DNA of 64,000 bases from Torymus aiolomorphi (GCA_036365515.1 CM070874.1:23052209-23116208), one strand, 5' to 3'. Positions 10,540 through 21,812 are shown, counted from the stretch's first letter. Numbers and translations: made by a program. The notes: generated from the letters alone by a model not told the origin.

Positions 10540-11540
10540 GGACAGGTCTCATTTTTTTTGTTTTTTTTTCATGATGGCGGGTCAAAAATCCGTTTTTTGA
10601 TTGGGGCGATGCGTTTTTGTTTTTTTCCAAATTTTCGATTTTCTCAAAACTGTTTTTTGATTTTTTTTAATGATAGGATCGATTTATTCAAATCTGTTGG
10701 TTAGCGTTCGAAAGAGAATTAAAATACCTATATTTTCTAAAAAAAAAAAAAAAATTCTAGCTATCACGGTTCTTTTGTTATTAACAAAAATGTGTTTTTT
10801 TTTTTTAAGCTTATAACTCCTAAACTTAACGGTCAATTTTTTTGAGAAAAATCATGATAATACAGAATATAAATAGCTGTAATCTGTTAAAATTTGAATA
10901 CATTCTGTAGGCTAGATTTTGAGTAAAAAATTGAAAAATGAAAAAAATCAGTTGTGTATATCCAACGATGACAAGCGTAAAATTGACTTAATGGCTCCAA
11001 AATTTTCTTTGGGCAAAATGATTGTCCATAAATTTCAGAGATATTTCAGGTTAAAAATTTTTTGACATTTTATTAAAATCGTAATTTCTCGAGAACGGCT
11101 CTATGTATGTGAATGGGGTGGGTGGCATTCGAAAGAGAATTAAAATACCTATATTTTCTAAGAAAAATTAATTTTCTATCTATCACGGTTCTTTAGTTAT
11201 CATCAAAAACAAAAACCTGTTTTTTTTTTAAAACTCATAACTCCAATGATGTTATGAAATATAAAAAAAACACGTTTTAGTTAATAACAAAACAACCGTG
11301 ATAGCTATTTCTTTTATTATAAAATATAGATATTTTACTTCTATTTCAAATGATAACTTTATTTATCAGCTCAAAACTTATATAAATTTGATATAAATAA
11401 ATAATAAATAAATAAATAAATAAATTTAAAAATTAACAATTTTTAATATTCATAAATGAATTTAATTATAATTATGCAATAATTTTTTTTAAAAATTATA
11501 AATGTTGTTATTAAAAATTAATTGAAGGAATCAACAAATT
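10540..11540. repeat. AT-rich block with three copies of a ~75-90 bp repeat
   Basis: A unit containing TTCGAAAGAGAATTAAAATA and CTATCACGGTTCTTTTGTTA occurs at about 10704-10790 and again at 11126-11212 (420 bp apart, same orientation). A third, inverted copy lies at 11277-11352, where the order is reversed (ACCGTGATAGCTATTTC, then TTTACTTCTATTTCAAATGA). The rest is poly-A/T-rich with an AAAT run at about 11400. No gene is seen in this kilobase. Confidence 0.7.
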
Positions 11541-11544
11541 ACGG

Positions 11545-11592
11545 TTGAGGAAGCAACGGGCCAATGAATTGGCAGCGGTTTTTTATATGTTT
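11545..11592. repeat. Short dispersed motif shared with 62340-62385 (inverted)
   Basis: GAGGAAGC, a short variable stretch, then CCAATGAATTGGCAGCG and a T run occur here. The reverse complement of 62335-62385 gives the same arrangement with few changes. The core CCAATGAATTGG is itself palindromic. It could be the terminus of an element family, but no partner end was found near either copy. Confidence 0.5.
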
Positions 11593-11656
11593 TATACGCT
11601 GTACACTGTTACTTTAAGCGCCAGACGGGGTCAAACCCCAGGAAGTTAAATAAACG

Positions 11657-11658
<2 letters not shown>

Positions 11659-11718
<60 letters not shown>

Positions 11719-11727
11719 TATCTCTTT
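11659..11727. repeat. (CT)n microsatellite
   Basis: About 70 bp of CT dinucleotides with one GT and one AT interruption, preceded by GGGGTCAAACCCCAGG, a small hairpin. Confidence 0.97.
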
Positions 11728-11859
11728 CAAGTCAAGCTCACCAAAAAAAATTTTATAAGAGCTTCCATATTATTTTTGAACACTCAATACATCCTTTAAA
11801 AACAGAATATCTCTTAATAGAAAAACTTCTTATATTTTCTATTTTTATGAATTTAGGAG

Positions 11860-13170
11860 TATAACTTTCTACGAAAGTAAACGATAAGGCAAGTATCTTT
11901 GCTTTTGTATTTTGAAAAATCAAAATATATAATAAATTTATTCTTATAAATATCCATGTGATATGATAGATATATTCTGTTATCTATAACAAATAAGTTT
12001 TATATTATTTTTAAAAAATCTAACTAATTTATCTGATAAATTACAAGAACACATTTCATTATCTACTGGAAATCAAACACAAGAATGTTGTGAAATCAAT
12101 TATCGATAGTCAGTATGACTTTTCTCACAAATGTATTGAAGTTTTTTCATCCTTCTATACAAATTCAACAGAAAAACATTGAAATAAATTTATTATAGTC
12201 AAGTAACTATAAATTCACTTGACGGACATAATACATCTCGTATCCCGACCTTAAAGTGGAATTTTACACCCGGGTTGTAATAATGAGCCCGAGAGCTTGC
12301 AAAGCTGGCCCCGGGGATTATTTATTTTATCACACATCAAAGCCTAAAATCTTACCCCTGTCGTACGGACATTGTATTTTTACAACAGCACATTTGGGCT
12401 ATCTACTGGAAATCAAACAAAAGAAGGCAGTAAAATCAATTATCGACAGTCAAGTAATGCAACTAACTCACTTCAAAGCAAGTGTATGAGTTTCCTCGAA
12501 ATGTATTAAAAATTTTCCATAATCTTATATAAATCAATCAGAAGAAAGTATTGAAATCAATTTGTTTAGTCAAGTAATCATAACTAAACTTGACTGACAT
12601 AATATAATTTTCGTACCTTAATCATAAAGTTAAATTTTAGTTAAATTTGAGTGCTGGCCTCACGGATTATTTGCCACATAAGGGCGTACGAAAATTATTT
12701 TTCGCCTTCGTCGGTGTAATGACTATGTCGATTGGGTCGTTTTTTTACAGATTTACATGGTGGCAATTTTGCGGTTCAAGAACGTAAAGTGTAAATTTCA
12801 ATTAATTTGGCCAACAGGCGTAAACACTACTTAACATCCTAGGGATGTAACAGCTCATATTTATTATTATGAGAATTTATTAACAGAATTTATTTCTACA
12901 GGTCACAAAAATTTTTTCAGATTTTTATTTCTACAAGTTACAAAAATTGTTTTCGATATTAACGAGAATTGTAAGCCTATATAAAAAAATTGTATACTTA
13001 GTTACCAACACATCACTATTTTGCATTGTTCTTTCTGAATTTTAAACTTTCTATAGTATATGAAGCATCTAGGGAGGACAATAAAGAACCAGTCCAGGGC
13101 TCTTCTGAAGTGGCCCTCCTTTCTCCCATACATACTTGGTGGGCCCAACGGTATTCAGTTTACCACTGGA
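11860..13170. repeat. Left arm of a macro inverted repeat (partner in 22875-32080)
   Basis: This AT-rich block recurs inverted on the right side of the window. Matching landmarks include AAGTATCTTTGCTTTTGTAT (also near 32050, inverted), TTTATCTGATAAATTAC (near 24920), ATCTACTGGAAATCAAACA (near 24890 and 23620), GTGGAATTTTACACCCGGGT (near 23750), AACATCCTAGGGATGTAACA (near 23165) and the GGGCCCAACGGTA end (near 22880). Similarity is high but not exact, so the duplication is not recent. There are internal near-repeats too: the segment with ATCTACTGGAAATCAAAC appears at 12061 and 12399. It contains no recognisable ORF. Confidence 0.8.
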
Positions 13171-13400
13171 CTATTTAACTATAGAATAATAAACATTTGC
13201 ATAAATTCAATATCAATAATGTTTATATGAGTAAATAATACTTTTATTTTTAAACAGTAGTATTAAAGTGTCACAATATTTTATAATACTGATAATGCAT
13301 ATTTTGTAATGTATTTTGATATATGCACATAGAAATCAAATCCACTTTTGTTACGTCATGCGTTTTCAAAATTAACGTTAATAAAAATGTAAATGAAAAT
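13171..13400. other. AT-rich spacer, nothing recognised
   Basis: Just inside the left arm of the macro inverted repeat. No coding pattern, repeat partner or structured motif was seen. Confidence 0.4.
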
Positions 13401-13640
13401 TCAATGATCTCCAGGTGTGAAATTTTCATTAGCAAGCAGGGGAATGTCCGCCGTTGCTGCTAGAAATTTCAAGTGCTGACCGCGCGGCAATGCGTTGGCC
13501 ATCGACACGCGGCGAACCGCGACGCATGAAGCCGCCGCGATGCAGCGAGGGCAGCTCGTCCCGGGCCTGTTGCGCGAGCGCACTATTATCGGCACCTATA
13601 GTTAGTATGAGTGTGAGAAAGAAGGAAAGAATGGAGTGAT
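13401..13640. other. GC-rich island of unknown nature
   Basis: About 240 bp of CpG-rich sequence stands out from its AT-rich surroundings. A 64-codon minus-strand frame (13595-13401) and a plus-strand frame (13454-13639) both cross it, and I recognise neither product. It could be an exon or promoter-proximal piece of a host gene, or cargo of a mobile element. Confidence 0.35.
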
Positions 13641-14917
13641 GTATGCAGGGAGGGGCAATTAAGAATGCACGTCGCGGTAAAGCCGAATTTGAAAAACTTT
13701 TGAGAGTAGAGAGTCAAGAGGGCAATCCAGTATTCATCGCTCCTTCCGTAGTCGATTTATCAATTAATAGATATTCTATATTTAAGTGTTTATTACAAGG
13801 TGGAGAAGATTTGATTTTAACGACGAAAAGATTTTTTATATTTTTTTCAATTTAAGTGCGGACATATTTTTCTTATTCGTGAAATATTGAAATAAATACT
13901 ATTTTGTTACAAAATTCTCATTTGTCTGCGGAACGAGAATTGCACGATTTATAAGTTGAGCAAAAGAGAGAAAAGAAAGAGAGACAGAGAGAAATATTCA
14001 GATTAAGAGGCTACTCGTTGATTGTAACTGATCAAGGAAATAAAAATCTATCGTATTCATCTAACAACTAACTTTGCGATTTGTTCTCTCTCCTATAACA
14101 TCTCCTTCGTCAACAACCAGGTATTAAGGTAAGAACTTATGATTAAATTTAATATCCTTCCATTGTTTGAAAATAAAAATAATTATATTATCTTATATCG
14201 AACAATTATAAAGAAAAGGGGGAAATCAAAATAAATACATAAAATAAGATAATTTCTTGGAATTGTCACCTCATATAACTAACATAAATAACGAAGCAAT
14301 TGCGGAACATTATGATAGTGTAGAGTACAAAGAGATAGTAGTAGTAATAGTAATTTATTGAAAAGTGTAGATTTTACAACATTTTATAAACGTGTAGGAT
14401 ATTCTCATTAATAAACATCATCAATCGGTGTATAAATCAGACAAAAAATATTCGCATCAATAATAAACTATTGCAGCCGTGATGTTAGCATTTTTGTTTC
14501 GAAAAGAAATACATATATACACTAGCTGGTCACCAGTTTTAATCCTTCTAAAATACTACTTTACATACTAATTTGCAATATCACAGTCATTCTCAAGAAT
14601 TAAATAATACTGAATTGTAAGTCAGAAATACTTACTGAGTGATACATTTCCTAATATTTAAAATATACCATAAGTAACAACCAGCGCGCTAATATTAGTA
14701 ATTAACTGTGTTTCATTAAGGGGGCTTGTGTAGAAGCCCATGTACTGATTCCTTACAACATACATTAATGTGTTCCATTAACAGGAACACTACTCGAATA
14801 GTACCAAATATGGAACATCTTTTTTTCGATTCAAAGGCCTTCTTTTGAATTATAACACATACCGTACAAGTAGCTGGTTTCGAGGTATTGATAAAATAAC
14901 CAAATGTTTGAAGATAT
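13641..14917. other. Unannotated AT-rich interval
   Basis: It holds a 70-codon plus-strand frame at 13643-13855 (starting MQGGAIKNARRGKAEF) with no recognised family, a purine-rich GAGA-type patch at about 13965-13995, and otherwise featureless AT-rich DNA up to the LTR at 14918. Confidence 0.3.
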
Positions 14918-15839
14918 CGTTCCACAACACGGACAATTCGATTATTGTTTTATTTATTTATTATAATAAAAGTGATTCCGCTTTTTCCAGTCTCCGGTTC
15001 TTCAGTCGGGAAGCAAATAATCTTTTATTCATAAAAACGACGCATTTTTATAGAGAACTTTTATGTTAGGTTGATTTGAGCGCATTACTAAACTCGATTT
15101 TTTTGTATTTCTAGGTCTATCACAAGACTTTTGAGTTCGATTTTAATAGGGTTTTTTTGCGATAGATGACTCGTGTTTCACATAAAATACACAGTAAATA
15201 TAAGATCTTCAAAACGATACACGTACATTTACAAACATTGTTTACATAACAACATTTGTTTTTATATTCATTGTTCATTAGGATTGGAAAATATCTAACG
15301 GGTAAAAGATTTTTATAATCAAATTTTGTTTTATATATTTTTTTTTTTTTTAACACTTAATATTAATATTCGAAGTGTTAATTATTTAAAAGGAATTTTT
15401 ATGTTTACAAAGTTATATATATTTATAATATTAACGCATTTATGAATTTATCTATTTAATAATGTTTCATTCATGAAGTTTAACGGATGCAAAACTTTGC
15501 ATATTTTGATTTTAATTTCTTTTAATATAAAGGAAACTGATATCACCTCTGAAAATATTCCACAACTGCGTAAACAGGGATTTAAATTTCAAGTCAGACA
15601 ATGGAATATTTTTATTTGAGAGATTAATTTCTGAAATATAAAGGCAGGTTCCTTAATGACAACCAAAATACGAAGGGAATAGGTCTGTCTGATGAACCTC
15701 GGACGATTTGTTTCTGGGACATATAAGGCTACAAAAAAATCAGAAGCGAAATTTAGAGGAAAGGACTGATAGACGTCCTCGAGCGACGACCGAGTTTTAT
15801 TATTGTTACGGAGAGGCATTCCTAACCTCTCACGTAACA
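14918..15839 (+). repeat. Left LTR of a gag-only LTR retrotransposon
   Basis: About 922 bp recurs in direct orientation at 17584-19377, starting at CGTTCCACAACA and ending CCTCTCACGTAACA. The right copy lacks about 36 bp around 15010 and carries a 905-bp insert. Apart from these, substitutions are sparse. The 3' end forms a hairpin (TGTTACGGAGAGG pairing with CCTCTC and CGTAACA). The 5' end does not begin with TG and I found no target duplication, so the outer boundary may have been eroded. Confidence 0.8.
15803..15839 (+). other. Hairpin at the LTR 3' end
   Basis: TGTTACG and GAGAGG pair with CCTCTC and CGTAACA around a 9-base loop, with one unpaired A. The same hairpin is at 19342-19377 in the right LTR. 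Position at the U5 end suggests a transcript or integration signal, which is inference. Confidence 0.55.
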
Positions 15840-16113
15840 GTATTTTTGGTAGTGGAGCGTGGTTTCGCCCTAACCTCAAAAATGTTCGTTTCTGATTTTT
15901 TTTTTACAAAATGGACCCTTATGTTTCTAATTCGTTCTGGACCCCAATTCAGACCATTAATCGCAGTCTACATTGAAATATTCCCCTACTCCTTGCGTAG
16001 TGACTATCTTATTAAGCCGCGGTGGAAGAACAAGGTTGCGGTACTACCAAACTAGAAAGTTTTCCCTAGCAGGAATCAGATATCCGATATCAGAAGCATA
16101 AGAAACCGCCAAT

Positions 16114-16941
16114 ATGCCGGATACAAATAGTGGCGCTGGTCAACAATACGGCCTTGATTGCTCTCAACTGATGGTCACGATGGCACATACCATGGCCATG
16201 CAGTCTGCTGTTGTGGACATACCGGTTTTTGATGGGAGCAACCTCCCGTTGAAAGATTTTATACAGGATGTCCGCAATGCGGCATCAGACATTGATTCTT
16301 CGCAACTCGCATCCTTTTTGAAGAAGGTGTTAAGCCGGCTTCGTGGAGCAGCAAGAAACTCCACATTTCGAGTGGGCTTCACATCTGTCGATGACCTCGT
16401 GCGACATTTAAAACAGTGTTTCGCTTCTGGAAAGAGTTTTACATACTATTGCGTCCAATTGAACGATCTTCGGATGAAGCAGAGCGAGATCGTGGGGGAC
16501 TTCCGGGATAGATTTAATATCTTGCTCATGGGTGCAGAGAACGCCCTTAAAGAAGATAAAGGTAATGCCTACCAGAAGGCTATGATGGTACCCATGAAAG
16601 TAGCTGCAGTAGATATTTTTATCGGGGGGGTGCCTGGTAACATAAGTGCTGCAGTAGATGTATCGCACTCTGCAGACTTGGATGCAGCTTTCAAGGAAGC
16701 GGTACGTATCGAAGCCAGGATACGTTCAAGGATTCTTCCCGATTCTGGCCAATCCAACCAATTATCCCTATATGGAGAGAACAATGAACTCTCCGTAAAC
16801 GTAAGAAAGCCTAATTATAATGAGGGTCGACCTCGCTATTCAGGATACCAACAATATCCAGCTCCTGGAGGCCAGTTTTCACAGAAGTTCCCATCGACTG
16901 ATAATGGTCCTGTTTTCGTAGGGTATTACGTGGAAGATTAA
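16114..16941 (+). CDS. Ty3/gypsy-type Gag (capsid region)
   Basis: A 275-codon frame encodes a retrotransposon capsid-like protein: AVVDIPVFDGSNLPLKDFIQ (N-terminal capsid start), LASFLKKVLSRLRGAARN, VDDLVRHLKQCFASGKSFTY, LRMKQSEIVGDFRDRFNILL and FIGGVPGNISAAVDVSHSAD, ending in a basic, glutamine- and proline-rich tail. This resembles the gag at 54.5-55.6 kb in layout (IPKFDGSNIPLSTLLFGLRE there). It would assemble the particle that packages element RNA. The ATG gives a plausible N-terminus. The frame ends VFVGYYVED and an acidic frame continues with a shift of frame, so the original gag was longer. No zinc knuckle is seen. Confidence 0.8.
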   Translation: MPDTNSGAGQQYGLDCSQLMVTMAHTMAMQSAVVDIPVFDGSNLPLKDFIQDVRNAASDIDSSQLASFLKKVLSRLRGAARNSTFRVGFTSVDDLVRHLKQCFASGKSFTYYCVQLNDLRMKQSEIVGDFRDRFNILLMGAENALKEDKGNAYQKAMMVPMKVAAVDIFIGGVPGNISAAVDVSHSADLDAAFKEAVRIEARIRSRILPDSGQSNQLSLYGENNELSVNVRKPNYNEGRPRYSGYQQYPAPGGQFSQKFPSTDNGPVFVGYYVED

Positions 16942-16952
16942 CCCTCAAAGCC

Positions 16953-17519
16953 CAAGACAGTGTTGACTCTAAGGATAAATCGGAAGCGCCCGAATTTGGA
17001 AAGTCAGATACGGAATGTGAACCCAATCTGTCTAAGGAGATTCCATCCCCGATGACGGTTCAGACACCTGCCAAACGGGTAGATGTATCATTAGGCCCCT
17101 CTTTCACCCACTCTCCTGGTGCATTTCTTTCATCTACGGGATTCGAACCCGAGGACTCTGATACCGACGGCCAACCTCCAATTTATGATTCCCGACGGAG
17201 CTGTCTGAGAGTCGAAGAATCTGATGCTGATCTCGCAGAAAATGCATCCAATTATGAGAAACAGGAAACTGATCATGATCCGCAAATCTCCGCCATGAAC
17301 CACGTGGAAATTGAGGTTACCGCTGTTCAAGATAGCGAATCAAGTAGTGAAACAGGACACACCACTCTGTCAAAAGAAGAAGTACTGGAATCGGCACGAA
17401 AGTTTGAAGAGAGCTTGCGATTACACCAAGACAAGGCTGAGCTAGTAGAAGGCGATGAGGAAATAATGATTCTCCCGGCGCATTTCTCTGTCTCTGACAA
17501 GATGGATGAGAATATGTAG
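16953..17519 (+). pseudogene. Acidic continuation of the gag frame
   Basis: From about 16953 a second frame reads LKAQDSVDSKDKSEAPEFGK, then PSPMTVQTPAKRVDVSLGPS and a long D/E/S-rich stretch (ESDADLAENASNYEKQETDH, KFEESLRLHQDKAELVEGDE) to a TAG at 17517. The same frame stays open beyond the stop (SILNEMDPMDPITMDDSVML) right up to the LTR at 17584. I do not recognise a domain. It begins in a shifted frame just where the capsid ORF stops, so it is probably the C-terminus of one longer protein broken by an indel. There is no protease, RT or integrase between the LTRs. Confidence 0.55.
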
Positions 17520-17583
17520 TCCATCCTAAACGAGATGGATCCCATGGACCCAATCACCATGGATGACTCAGTGATGCTGGAAC

Positions 17584-19377
17584 CGTTCCACAACATGGAC
17601 AATTCGATTATTGTTTTATTTATTTATTATAATAAAAGTGATTCCGCTTTTTTCAGTCTCCGGTTCTTAGACGCATTTTTATGGAGAACTTTTACGTTAG
17701 GTTGATTTGAACGCATTACTAAACTCGACTTTTTTTGTATTTCTAGGTCGATCACAAGACTTTTGAGTTCGATTTTAATAGGGTTTTTTTGCGTTAGATG
17801 ACTCGTGTTTCACATAAAATACACAGTAAATATAAGATCTTCAAAACGATACACGTATATTTACAAACATTTTTTACATAACAACATTTGTTTTTATATT
17901 CATTGTTCATTAGGATTGGAAAATATCTAACGGGTAAAAGATTTTTATAATCAAATATTGTTTTATTTTTTTTTTTTTTAACACTTAATATTAATATTCG
18001 AAGTGTTAATTATTTAAAAGGAATTTTTATGTTTACAAAGTTATATATATTTATAATATTAACGCGTTTATGAATTTATCTATTTAATAATGTTTCATTC
18101 ATGAAGTTCAACGGATGCAAAACTTTGCATATTTTGATTTTAGTTTCTTTTAATATAAAGGAAACTGATATCACCTCTGAAAATATTCCACAACTGCGTA
18201 AACAGGGATTTAAATTTCAAGTCAGACAATGGAATATTTTTATTTGAGAGATTAATTTCTGAAATATAAAGGCAGGTTCCTTAAGGGGTTATATCTGGTT
18301 GGAGCTCAAAAAAAAGGCCTTTTTTCATATTTTTTTTGAGCTCGTTTTTAAATTAGCATAAATAAATAATATATGAATCGGTTAAGCAACTCTTTTTTGG
18401 GAATATAAAAAAATTTTTTTATTAGTGAAAATTTACAAAATGGCGGCTATTTGTCAATAAATGTAAAGCAGTATTTGAAAAAGTATCTCTGCGGCACGCA
18501 GTAGAAGTCCTCTGGATCACCATCTGGAACAATAAAAAAAAATTTTTTCATATATACATGCGTTTTGCGGTTGAAGTACACACGATTATATTTTTAGGAA
18601 TTTTTTTCGCAAAATGACGGTTGTTCAAACAAAAAGTTGCGTTTTCGACGAAAAAAATCGACTTAAATTGTTTATAACTTTTTTAATTGTTTATCGATCG
18701 TTGAAATCGTGTGTACTTAAACTGATAATCTAATGAAGAAGCTACAGTTAAAATTTCAAATCAATCGGATGAAAACTCATCGAGTTTTACTGCGTGCCGA
18801 TTTTGAAAACTTGGTTTTGAGATAAACGCACTTGAAATTTGAAAACTTTATAATTTTGTGAAATCGTAATGAGGGCCGTAATAATTTTTTTACCTTTACT
18901 CTGCTATCCCAGCACCATATAATTGTCCTTCTAAGGTCGTATTTTCGTCCTCCAGCTTTTTTCTCGCCGAAATATATATAAGCATATATATGACCGCGAG
19001 ATTCAAAAACGCACCGTCAACGAAATAGACGAAATTTCTTCATTTTTCACCTCAGAATTGCTTTGGAAAAATTGATTTTTAAAATTTGTCTGAGTTTCTT
19101 TCATGTTTGGACATTATTGATCATAAATCTAGGGATGTTTTACCATACTTTAAGCCAATAAAAAAAAAATTCCAACCAGATATAACCCCTTAACGACAAC
19201 CAGAATACGAAGGGAATAGGCCTTGTCTGATGAACCTCGGACGATTTGTTTCTGGGACATATAAGGCTACAAAAAAATCAGAAGCGAAATTTAGAGGAAA
19301 GGACTGATAGACGTCCTCGGGCGACGACCGAGTTTTATTATTGTTACGGAGAGGTATTCCTAACCTCTCACGTAACA
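17584..19377 (+). repeat. Right LTR of the gag-only element, with internal insert
   Basis: Direct repeat of 14918-15839 interrupted at 18281-19193 by the TTAA-flanked element. Removing the insert leaves about 886 bp. Confidence 0.8.
18285..19189. mobile_element. piggyBac-type non-autonomous element (TTAA target duplication)
   Basis: The ends are GGGGTTATATCTGGTTGGA and its exact reverse complement, flanked by TTAA at 18281-18284 and 19190-19193. The left LTR shows the uninterrupted site (TTCCTTAATGACAACC), so the empty site is available in this same window. Duplication of TTAA with G/C-run ends is the hallmark of the piggyBac superfamily. The 905 bp encode no transposase. Confidence 0.85.
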
Positions 19378-19930
19378 ACTTTATTACAAAACAATATTTT
19401 ATTTGTGTTCGGCGTTTTTTAAATGATTAAAAATTTGTACTATTCATTTGAAGGGCTAAACGCAACAAACGGTCAACTCATATTTCGAATTGGCCCCCAG
19501 GTCAGCAATATAAAATGCAATTTCAGAGGTTATCGAAAAATGTAAGCAGACTTATACCTGAACTCTGCATTTATAGTCAACTTAAAAAGATTTCGATGAA
19601 ATAAGACATAAATGTACAGTGTTATTATATATATCTTCCTATATTATATAGAGGAATGTTATCACGTAGCCCCCTCACCCCTCCTCAGCGCCCCCTCACC
19701 ACTCCTTAAAATAACGTAAAATTCAGTCATTTTTACGTTATTTCGTGACTTATTATTCTGGTAGACTCCACCCTCACTCCCTTCTCAGCGCCTCCTTACC
19801 ACCTCCTCACCCCCCCCTCAGCGCCTCTCTCAGCCCCCTCCTAGCCCCCCTCAATGTCCCCTAAACAATGAAATAAAATTGGACATTCTCATAGTCTTTA
19901 TAGAAAATTTGTAATATTAAAAATGTAAAT
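19378..19930. other. Non-coding interval with C-rich CCCCTCA repeats
   Basis: It contains a pyrimidine-rich patch at 19668-19862 with repeated CCCCTCA, CCTCAGCGCC and CTCCTCACC phrases in imperfect tandem. The rest is AT-rich. No gene seen. Confidence 0.5.
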
Positions 19931-20985
19931 ATTATGTAAAATCTAATATTGGGAAGCAAAAAAAATTATAGTTGAAACGAAAAAACAGTTTTTTCCACGC
20001 CACGTCACCCTGTTGGAAAAAGTTAATAGAAGTCGATGAGATTTCTTATCGACTTGAATGGGGAATCTTAATTCCTTTTTCTGTATTAGAAATTGATAAA
20101 ATGCGATAAAATCGATATAAGTCAATATAAACCGATAAAACTATACGAACAATCACAATTGAAATCGATGGAATTTCAAGATGATCTTTTTATTTCTTTC
20201 AATTGTAATTTTATTTATTGATTTCAATTGTAATTTTTCTTATAGACTTTTATCGACTTATATTTTTATTGACTTATATCGATTTTGTCGCATTTTATCA
20301 ATTTTTAATGCAGAAAATGAAATTAAGATTCACCATTCAAATCGATAAGAGATTTTATCGACTTCAATGGCGAGTCTTATCGATTTCTATTGATTTCTAT
20401 CAACTTTTTCCGGTAGGGCACCCTGGAGGTACTGTTAATGGATGCGTTGGATTTTTATTTGAAGTGCCATCCTTCGACAATAGCTCTACATAACCACTTT
20501 TCCTGTTAGAAAAATTTTTAGAAGGATATAAATGTACAGTTAAAAGCAATTCCTTTAGAAAAACTTTTAGAAGGATACAAATGTACAGTCAGAAGCAATT
20601 CGTTGGAAAAATTTTTAGACGAATCTAAATGTATAATCAGAATGTATTGAGGAGTAGGGAAGTTGTGTATTACAATATATAATTGTAATATAAAAATACA
20701 TTTTAATAATTCAAATAATATTCATTCATTTGGAAGCAATTCAAATGATTTTAAATTAACTTTATTATTTACTGGCAATTATGATTCAGGTCATTACGAC
20801 ATTATGTAAAATTTAATATTGGGAAGCAACAAAATTGTAGTTCAAACGAAAAAACAGTTTTTTCCACGCCACATCACCCTAGAGGTACTATTAATAGGCG
20901 CGTGGGATATATATTTCAAGTGGTATCCTTCGCCAGTAGCACTACAACCACTTTCTAAAAACTTTGGAAAAACTTTTAGAAGAAT
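19931..20985. repeat. Direct duplication of a ~190-bp non-coding unit
   Basis: A unit with ATTATGTAAAATCTAATATT, GGGAAGCAA, CGAAAAAACAGTTTTTTCCA and CGCCACGTCACCCT, then GGAGGTACTGTTAATGG, appears at 19931-20500 and again at 20800-20985. The first copy is split by the hairpin MITE at about 20008-20418. Between the copies, two short units (TTTAGAAGGATAYAAATGTA at 20517 and 20568) repeat. Confidence 0.7.
20008..20418. mobile_element. Hairpin MITE (~410 bp)
   Basis: CCCTGTTGGAAAAAGTTAAT at the left and the complement of CAACTTTTTCCGGTAGGG at the right are inverted ends, and the inverted similarity extends across nearly the whole element (TAGAAGTCGATGAGATTTC against GAGATTTTATCGACTTC and so on). 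The site is intact in the other copy of the host repeat at about 20875, which shows the insertion point between CA and CCCT, or within CACCCT if the duplication is 6 bp. No ORF. Confidence 0.75.
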
Positions 20986-21039
20986 AAAAATAGGATAACT
21001 TGATCAAAAAGGTGATTCCTCTAGGGCAAGGTTTTTGTT

Positions 21040-21800
21040 AATAGTCAAAGAACCTTCCAACTTTAAAACAATATGTATTTGAGCAAAATCTAAGCTTTTT
21101 TCGAACTTTTAACCGCCATATTGGATCAGCCATTTTGAATTTCAGAAATCTGCTAGCAAAGTCGTGATCAGCGACTTCGAAATCTCTGTATTTAAATTTT
21201 GAGAAAAACCTAAGCTTTTTTCGAACTATTAACCGACATATTTGATCCGCCGTTTTCAATTTCGAAAGTACAATAGCAAAATCTTGATCAGCGACCTCGA
21301 AAATCCCTGTATACCAACAAAATCTGAGCTTTTTTCGATCTTCTAACCGATATATTGGATGCACCATTTTTAATTCGAATAGTCTTATAGCAAGATTGTA
21401 ATTAGCGACCTCGAAATATAAATCTTGATCAACGACCACGAAAACCTCTATATACAAACTTTAAGCAAAGTCTAAGTTTCCTTTGAACTTTTAACCGTCA
21501 AATTGGATCCGACATTTTGAATGTCGAAAGTGTTATAGCAAAATCGTAATGAGCGACTTCGAAACCTCTGTATTCCAATTTTGAGAAAAATCTAAGCTTC
21601 CTTCGAACTTTTGACGGCCTTTTGAATTTCGGAAGTCCGTTAGGAGAACCATGATTAGCGACTTCGAAACCTGTGTATTCCAATTTTGAGAAAAACCTAA
21701 GCTTTTTTCGAACTATTAACCGCCATATTGGATCCACCATTTTGAACTTCGAAATTCCAATAGCAAAATCTTGATCAGCGACCTCACAAATCTCTGATAT
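21040..21800. repeat. ~118-bp satellite, six to seven units
   Basis: A unit with AAGCTTTTTTCGAACTTTTA, CCGCCATATTGGATC and CCATTTTGAATTTCGAAA, then ATCAGCGACCTCGAAA, recurs at intervals of about 118, 116, 118, 105 and 118 bp, with one partial unit near 21430. Minus-strand open frames (21457-21038, 21740-21498) reflect the repeat length and are not genes. Confidence 0.85.
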
Positions 21801-21812
21801 AAAACTTCGACA

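Larger units (their letters stand above)
14918..19377 (+). mobile_element. Non-autonomous LTR retrotransposon carrying only gag
   Basis: Two direct LTRs flank about 1.74 kb that holds only the gag-type coding region, so mobilisation would have required the polymerase of a relative. It lies inside the macro inverted repeat. Confidence 0.75.

Noticed and set aside
10309..10574. Open frames with poly-VC, CVCV or TH repeats on both strands
   Set aside because: Produced by the (GT)n microsatellite; no conserved sequence.
13401..13595. Horizontally acquired bacterial gene
   Set aside because: High GC alone is not evidence; the 64-codon frame has no recognised domain and no bacterial ribosome-binding context.
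17137..17155. tRNA-like GATTCGAACCC
   Set aside because: Lies within the Gag-extension coding frame without acceptor or anticodon stems.
21038..21740. Two minus-strand ORFs of 139 and 80 codons
   Set aside because: They fall within the ~118-bp satellite and repeat with its period.
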